Shown in pieces: positions 5,116 to 8,957 of a DNA stretch of 8,957 bases. This DNA is from Candidatus Altarchaeota archaeon (GTDB lineage: Archaea > Altiarchaeota > Altiarchaeia > IMC4 > QMZM01), in NCBI GenBank assembly GCA_015523055.1, contig WALD01000094.1:1-8957 (forward strand), read 5' to 3'. Below the pieces are notes generated by a model. It saw only the letters and a program-made list of their open reading frames with translations. It was not told the origin of the DNA and ran no database searches. Position 1 is the stretch's first letter; each line of letters begins with the position of its first letter. The translations under genes and the position numbers were made by a program.

Positions 5116-6690
5116 ATGAGGTATATTGTAATTACTGGTGGTGTGCTTTCAGGACTTGGTAAAGGGGTAACGACTGCTTCTATAGGACGCATTCTCAAGG
5201 ACAGGGGGTACTCAGTAATCCCTCTGAAGATTGACGGCTATGTTAATGTAGATCCAGGAACTATGAACCCCTACGAGCATGGCGAAGTCTTTGTTTTGAA
5301 TGACGGCTCCGAGACTGACCTTGACCTAGGGCACTATGAACGCTTCCTTAATATCGACCTTTCGAGGGAGTCAAGTATAACCACGGGGGAAATCTATAAA
5401 ACGGTAATAGAAAGGGAGAGGAGAGGAGATTATCTTGGAAAGACTGTTCAGATAGTTCCCCACATTACCGACGAGATTAAGAATAGACTAAAAAAACTCA
5501 AGGCAGACATAGTTCTTCTGGAGGTTGGTGGAACGGTAGGGGACATGGAAAACATGGTCTTTATCGAGGCATGCAGACAACTGAGCAGGGAGAATAGCAA
5601 TAAATTTCTCTTTATCCACCTTTCGTATGTCCCAATCATAAAGTCCGGCGAGCAGAAGACCAAACCAACTCAGAGGTCCGTAAAGGATCTTCTGAGCCTG
5701 GGAGTTCAGCCAGACCTGATAATTGGTCGCTGTAAGGAAGAACTCTCGGAGACAACAAGGCAGAAAATAGCGCTCTTCTGTGGAGTCAAACCGGAGGAGG
5801 TTCTGAGCAATCCGGACCTTGATGACATCTACAAGCTGCCGCTTCTCTTCAATAAACAGAATATTGGAAATATTATAATGCATAAACTGGAACTTGACAG
5901 AAAGCCCACTTATACATTCAGGTGGGAAAAAATGGTGGAAAAGATTCACAAGCCGGATGAGGAGGTGACCATAGGCATCGTCGGAAAATACACTGGGCTG
6001 GAAGATGCTTACATGAGCATCAAGGAGGCGTTCAAGCACGCTGGCTCTGCGAATTCCTGCAGGGTTAATCTTGAATGGATTGAGTCAAACAAGATTTCGG
6101 TTCATGAGCTTGCCTCGGTAGATGGAATTCTTGTTCCTGGAGGGTTTGGCTCCAGAGGGATAGAGGGCAAGATCTCTGCGATAAGATATGCCAGAGAGAA
6201 TGAGGTCCCATTCCTTGGAATCTGTTTTGGCCTTCAGCTTGCTGTTGTTGAGTATGCAAGGAATGTCTGCAATCTTGGGGATGCGAACACAACGGAGGCG
6301 AATCCAAAAACCCCCCACCCTGTAATAGACCTGATTCATGAACAAAAGAATATCAAAGAATTAGGTGGCAGTATGCGGCTAGGAGCCTATCGGTGCAGAA
6401 TCAGGAAAGAATCGACTGCTTATAAACTGTACCAGAAGAACGAGATTTCTGAAAGACACAGACACAGGTGGGAGGTCAATTCAAAATACGTCAAAATCCT
6501 TGAGGAAAACGGACTTATGATCTCAGGGATATACCCTGAAAAAAACCTGGTCGAGATTATAGAGCTGCCAAATCACCCTTTTTTTATGGCGTCCCAATTC
6601 CACCCGGAATTCAAGTCACGACCTGAAAATCCAGCCCCTCTCTTTGTTGGATTTGTAAGGGCGTCATTGAAGAGAATGAGGGGGAGATAA
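5116..6690 (+). CDS. pyrG: CTP synthase (glutamine-hydrolysing)
   Basis: A 524-residue CTP synthase, which makes CTP from UTP, ATP and glutamine, the last step of de novo pyrimidine nucleotide synthesis. The synthetase domain has the P-loop GGVLSGLGKG (8-17), NVDPGTMNPYEHGEVFV (44-60), DLDLGHYERF (68-77) and the EVGGTVGDME motif (136-145). KTKPTQ-type residues follow in the UTP-binding region. The class I glutamine amidotransferase domain starts near 284 and has the oxyanion loop PGGFGSRG (341 onward), nucleophile C370 in GICFGLQ, and H496 and E498 in QFHPEF, so the Cys-His-Glu triad is complete. Length is near the family norm of about 530-550. G41 replaces the usual proline in KIDPY and R replaces H or N in TQxSV, so it is a somewhat divergent but apparently functional enzyme. 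The ATG start matches the family N-terminus; it has its own upstream region shared with divergent gins51, and tfb follows after 84 bases. Confidence 0.97.
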   Translation: MRYIVITGGVLSGLGKGVTTASIGRILKDRGYSVIPLKIDGYVNVDPGTMNPYEHGEVFVLNDGSETDLDLGHYERFLNIDLSRESSITTGEIYKTVIERERRGDYLGKTVQIVPHITDEIKNRLKKLKADIVLLEVGGTVGDMENMVFIEACRQLSRENSNKFLFIHLSYVPIIKSGEQKTKPTQRSVKDLLSLGVQPDLIIGRCKEELSETTRQKIALFCGVKPEEVLSNPDLDDIYKLPLLFNKQNIGNIIMHKLELDRKPTYTFRWEKMVEKIHKPDEEVTIGIVGKYTGLEDAYMSIKEAFKHAGSANSCRVNLEWIESNKISVHELASVDGILVPGGFGSRGIEGKISAIRYARENEVPFLGICFGLQLAVVEYARNVCNLGDANTTEANPKTPHPVIDLIHEQKNIKELGGSMRLGAYRCRIRKESTAYKLYQKNEISERHRHRWEVNSKYVKILEENGLMISGIYPEKNLVEIIELPNHPFFMASQFHPEFKSRPENPAPLFVGFVRASLKRMRGR

Positions 6691-6695
6691 TTCTG

Positions 6696-6712
6696 TATAA
6701 AAGCTATTTATA
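6696..6712. repeat. Dyad TATAAA-N5-TTTATA downstream of pyrG
   Basis: Six-base arms (6696-6701 and 6707-6712) surround AGCTA, beginning 6 bases after the pyrG stop. It contains TATA-like sequences on both strands. It might be an upstream tfb promoter element or a binding site, but is too AT-rich and short to act as a stable hairpin terminator. The role is uncertain. Confidence 0.3.
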
Positions 6713-6737
6713 GGCGGTTCTGCAAATAGATAAACTC

Positions 6738-6745
6738 TTATAAGT
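6738..6745 (+). promoter_or_regulatory. Candidate TATA box for the tfb-CBS unit
   Basis: TTATAAGT lies about 34 bases before the tfb ATG at 6775, predicting initiation near 6767 and a leader of only about 8 bases. This supports the 6775 start over the alternative ATG at 6799 but does not exclude it. Confidence 0.4.
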
Positions 6746-6774
6746 AATCGTTTTAATTCTAGCATAGTGAATTA

Positions 6775-7704
6775 ATGCGACATGGTATATCTATTGGAAT
6801 GATAAAAAAATGTCCAAGCTGCGGCAGCACAAACATAATAAGTGACCCTAGCAGAGGAGAGAGGTACTGTGGAAGATGCGGACTTGTTCTGGAGGAGAAT
6901 ATGTTTGATTTCGGCCCGGAATGGAGGGCATTCGACATGGAACAGGCAGATAAACGGTCAAGAACAGGCGGTTTGCTGAAATATGCAAAGCTTACTCAGG
7001 GCCTGACTACCGAAATAAATAAATATGATACAGATATCAAGGGCAGAGCAATTCCTGCAGAGAGAAAAGCGAAATTCTATCGCCTCAGGAAGTGGCAAAA
7101 GCGCTCCAGGATGGCAACCTCTCTCCAGAGAAACCTTTCTGTGGCACTTCCTGAGCTGGATAGAATGTGTTCATACCTTAATATATCCGATCAGATGAAG
7201 GAGTCATGTGCAAGGCTGTATAGAAAATGCGCAAGGGAGGGAATAGTCCGGGGGAGGTCCATAGAGGGGATGATTGCAGCGGTAATCTATCTAATCTCAA
7301 GGGAGCAACGATCACCTGTAATCCTTAACGAGCTTGAGGATGTTTCCGGGGTGAGTAAGAAGGAGATATCCAAGAGCTATAAAAAGATAGCGCATCAGAT
7401 GAACATCAGGATACCACAAACCTCCCCGGTAGATTATGTACTCAGAATTGCCAGCAAACTCAATGCATCGGGAGAGACAACAGCAAAGGCAATAAAGATA
7501 GTGAACAAAGCCTCCAAAATGGGCATAACCACGGGTAGAGTTCCCATAAGCATTGCCGCAGCTGCTGTATATCTTGCCGGGGAATTGACGAATGACAAGG
7601 GGATGGGAGGGAGCATACAGGACTTCTATGGGACATCCAAGAATAGCATAAAGGAGAGGACAGATGAATTCAGGAAAATATTGAAAATCAAAGATATTAA
7701 ATAA
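6775..7704 (+). CDS. tfb: Transcription initiation factor B (TFB, TFIIB homologue)
   Basis: A 309-residue archaeal TFB, which binds the TBP-TATA complex and BRE and recruits RNA polymerase. The N-terminal zinc ribbon has C13, C16, C32 and C35 (CPSC...CGRC); the B-reader begins at EWRAFD (49-54); then a linker with ERKAKFYRLRKWQKR (96-110). Two cyclin-like repeats follow: about 118-205, with GRSIEGMIAAVIYLISR (160-176), and about 217-303, with GRVPISIAAAAVYLAGEL (254-271) and IKERTDEFRKIL. All domains of a full-length factor are present. The B-linker region departs from the common RTGAP...HDKGL pattern, reading RTGGLLKYAKLTQGL (63-77), which may mark a paralogue. An alternative ATG at residue 9 would give the shorter N-terminus MIKKCPSC; the first ATG was chosen because it fits the candidate promoter. 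The next gene begins one base after the stop. Confidence 0.95.
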   Translation: MRHGISIGMIKKCPSCGSTNIISDPSRGERYCGRCGLVLEENMFDFGPEWRAFDMEQADKRSRTGGLLKYAKLTQGLTTEINKYDTDIKGRAIPAERKAKFYRLRKWQKRSRMATSLQRNLSVALPELDRMCSYLNISDQMKESCARLYRKCAREGIVRGRSIEGMIAAVIYLISREQRSPVILNELEDVSGVSKKEISKSYKKIAHQMNIRIPQTSPVDYVLRIASKLNASGETTAKAIKIVNKASKMGITTGRVPISIAAAAVYLAGELTNDKGMGGSIQDFYGTSKNSIKERTDEFRKILKIKDIK

Positions 7705-7705
7705 A

Positions 7706-8476
7706 ATGAAAATCAGGGACATGATAACAATAGACAAGGACGAAAACCTAAGCCATGCCCTTGAGGTTATGGAAAAGGAGGGGATATCAAGATTACTCGT
7801 GACAGAAAACGGAAAGATAGTTGGAATTCTTACGGAGGAGGATGTTGTTGAGAGACTAATCACCGGGAAGGAAAGAATATTGAAGACAGAGCATATCCAT
7901 GTATCATCAGCGATGGTAACCGAACTGAAGACAATACCGGTGAATTCCAGACTAAATGAGATTGCATCTATAATGTTATCCAATGGATTCTCCTCCTTAC
8001 CTGTCACCGAGGATAATGAGATTGTTGGCATCATAACGAAAACAGACCTTGTGGAAACACTAAAGAATTCTGATTATCTGGTGGAGAGATTCTACACAAA
8101 GGATCCGGTCCTTACCTCACCTGCTGATACCTTGACCCATGCAAGAAAGATTATGCTTGAATCTGGAATCCATAGATTGCTGGTTATGGACAGGGGAGTG
8201 CTTATTGGAATACTTACAGAAAGGGATATTGCCCGAGGATTACGCACCTTCAGGAAGGCAATAGACAAATATCCGCAGGCTGATCTTGAGAGGTTGATTA
8301 TCGAGCAGGTAATGACCCCGAACCCCCTGACCATTAAACCAGAAACAACTATCGGCAGGGCAGTGAAACTGATGCTCAAGCATAAGATATCCGGACTTCC
8401 GGTAATCTGCAACGACTTTGGGATTCTCACAAAGACCGATTTGGTGAGGGGGATAGAGAGGGGAAAATTCGGTTGA
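7706..8476 (+). CDS. Four-CBS-domain protein (two Bateman modules)
   Basis: A 256-residue protein made of four CBS domains and nothing else: about 4-55, 66-120, 128-182 and 199-252. Each ends in the characteristic GI(L/I)TxxD signature: GILTEED (40-46), GIITKTD (108-114), GILTERD (168-174) and GILTKTD (239-245). Paired CBS domains form Bateman modules that generally bind adenosine nucleotides or S-adenosylmethionine; the aspartate and threonine in these signatures contact ribose in known structures. No catalytic, DNA-binding or membrane domain is visible, so it is probably a soluble sensor or regulatory partner. The fourth domain has a shortened loop (VICNDFG) where the others have a longer turn with IVG. 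The gene begins one base after the tfb stop, without its own Shine-Dalgarno sequence, so co-transcription and perhaps translational coupling with tfb is likely. The ligand and target are unknown. Confidence 0.9.
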   Translation: MKIRDMITIDKDENLSHALEVMEKEGISRLLVTENGKIVGILTEEDVVERLITGKERILKTEHIHVSSAMVTELKTIPVNSRLNEIASIMLSNGFSSLPVTEDNEIVGIITKTDLVETLKNSDYLVERFYTKDPVLTSPADTLTHARKIMLESGIHRLLVMDRGVLIGILTERDIARGLRTFRKAIDKYPQADLERLIIEQVMTPNPLTIKPETTIGRAVKLMLKHKISGLPVICNDFGILTKTDLVRGIERGKFG

Positions 8477-8515
8477 CGGGTTTGAGAATATGATAGAGAT
8501 CAATAGCAATCTGAG

Positions 8516-8957
8516 ATGAAAACTAACAAATTGTATCCTAAACGGACTTTGAGTTGTTTGGTTGTTTTGGTTTTGATTAGTGGGTTTGCCAATGCCAGCG
8601 CGATAACCGTATGCCCCTCCGGCTGCGGTTACACGAAGATTCAGGATGCGATAGACTCGGCAGCTCCCGGAGATACCGTCATCGTCGGGGACGGGACATA
8701 CACAGAGAATGTGAGGGTGTATAAATCCCTCACCATCAGAGCAGAAAACGGGGCTGACTCAACGCTCGTCCAGGCAGCGGATTCTGGTGAAAGCGTGTTT
8801 AAGGTGACATCTGCTCATGTGAGTATATCAGGGTTTACAATTACAGGGGCGAGTGAATCAGGGTTTGCAGGGCTCTATGTGACTGCAGATTATTGTGACC
8901 TCTTCAATAATACCATATCAAACAACTCTCATGGAATCTACCTCGACTATTCCTCCA
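8516..8957 (+). CDS. Secreted beta-helix (NosD-like) surface protein, N-terminal part, runs off window
   Basis: The frame opens at ATG 8516 and stays open to the window edge (147 complete codons), so the C-terminus is not seen. It has a classical signal peptide: positive MKTNKLYPKR, hydrophobic LSCLVVLVLISGF, likely cleaved after ANASA near residue 29. The mature part starts TVCPSGCGYTKIQDAIDSAAP, then GDTVIVGDGTYTENV (52-66), SLTIRAENG (71-79), VSISGFTIT (102-110), and NNTISNNSHGIYL (131-143). This is the parallel right-handed beta-helix pattern called NosD or periplasmic copper-binding in databases. In Euryarchaeota such modules front large exported proteins, often with PKD or similar domains, at the cell surface; copper binding is not implied here. 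It lies 39 bases after the CBS gene with only a weak GAG before the ATG, and no TATA box is obvious in that gap. An N-terminal fragment of a relative lies at 4340. Confidence 0.85.
   Translation, partial: MKTNKLYPKRTLSCLVVLVLISGFANASAITVCPSGCGYTKIQDAIDSAAPGDTVIVGDGTYTENVRVYKSLTIRAENGADSTLVQAADSGESVFKVTSAHVSISGFTITGASESGFAGLYVTADYCDLFNNTISNNSHGIYLDYSS
8606..8658 (+). repeat. Direct repeat copy 2 (beta-helix N-terminal motif)
   Basis: Partner of the 53-base repeat at 4406-4458, with 51 identical positions and an offset of exactly 4200 bases. It lies in frame within the intact beta-helix gene. Just upstream, the signal-peptide DNA shows only loose similarity to the stub. Confidence 0.9.

Noticed and set aside
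7312..8034. 240-codon open frame on the minus strand across tfb and the CBS gene
   Set aside because: It spans two convincing genes in antisense and its translation shows no domain.
7706..8476. Tandem DNA repeat within the CBS gene
   Set aside because: The four CBS units repeat only at protein level; their DNA has diverged too far to call a nucleotide repeat.
1..8957. CRISPR array, tRNA or rRNA genes, transposase or integrase
   Set aside because: No regularly spaced repeats, cloverleaf-like segment, rRNA-like block or mobile-element protein could be seen in the window.

Overview
The window looks like euryarchaeal chromosome. The information-processing genes are archaeal types: a transcription factor B (TFIIB homologue), a GINS51-type replication protein, a Trm5 tRNA m1G37 methyltransferase, a RibL-type FAD synthetase and a Rad50-like ATPase with a zinc hook. 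Starts lack good Shine-Dalgarno sequences but often have AT-rich, TATA-like boxes about 25 to 45 bases upstream. The secreted beta-helix protein at the right edge has the N-terminal pattern (CPSGCGYTKIQDAID... APGDTVIVGDGTY) familiar from large surface proteins of Methanosarcinales, ANME-type and related Euryarchaeota. That lineage hint is inference; no ribosomal RNA or methanogenesis gene is present to test it.

Layout from left to right. A short flavodoxin-fold FMN reductase-like gene (minus strand) is divergent from a Rad50-like gene (plus). The Rad50-like gene converges on a minus-strand pair, trm5 and ribL, whose coding regions overlap by 14 bases with ribL first. Next to ribL, on the plus strand, is a stub of a beta-helix surface protein gene. 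It keeps a TATA box, a purine-rich ribosome-binding-like run, a signal peptide and 18 recognisable mature residues, then loses homology 10 bases before the end of the opposing gins51 gene. gins51 (minus) is divergent from pyrG (plus) across 116 bases with several TATA-like boxes. After pyrG come tfb and a four-CBS-domain protein, separated by one base and almost certainly co-transcribed. The right edge holds the first 147 codons of an apparently intact beta-helix surface protein gene that continues outside the window.

Most of the window is core housekeeping: replication (GINS51), nucleotide supply (CTP synthase), transcription initiation (TFB), tRNA modification (Trm5), flavin cofactor synthesis (RibL) and probably DNA repair (Rad50-like). 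The accessory element is the beta-helix family. The stub and the intact copy share a 53-base in-frame direct repeat (51 of 53 identical) exactly 4200 bases apart, bracketing gins51, pyrG, tfb and the CBS gene. I see no transposase, integrase, CRISPR array, tRNA or rRNA, and no clear new multi-gene system. The best second looks are the beta-helix stub and its repeat, the tfb-CBS pairing, the orphan short Rad50, the strong excess of GAATTC, and missing cysteines in two flavin-related proteins.
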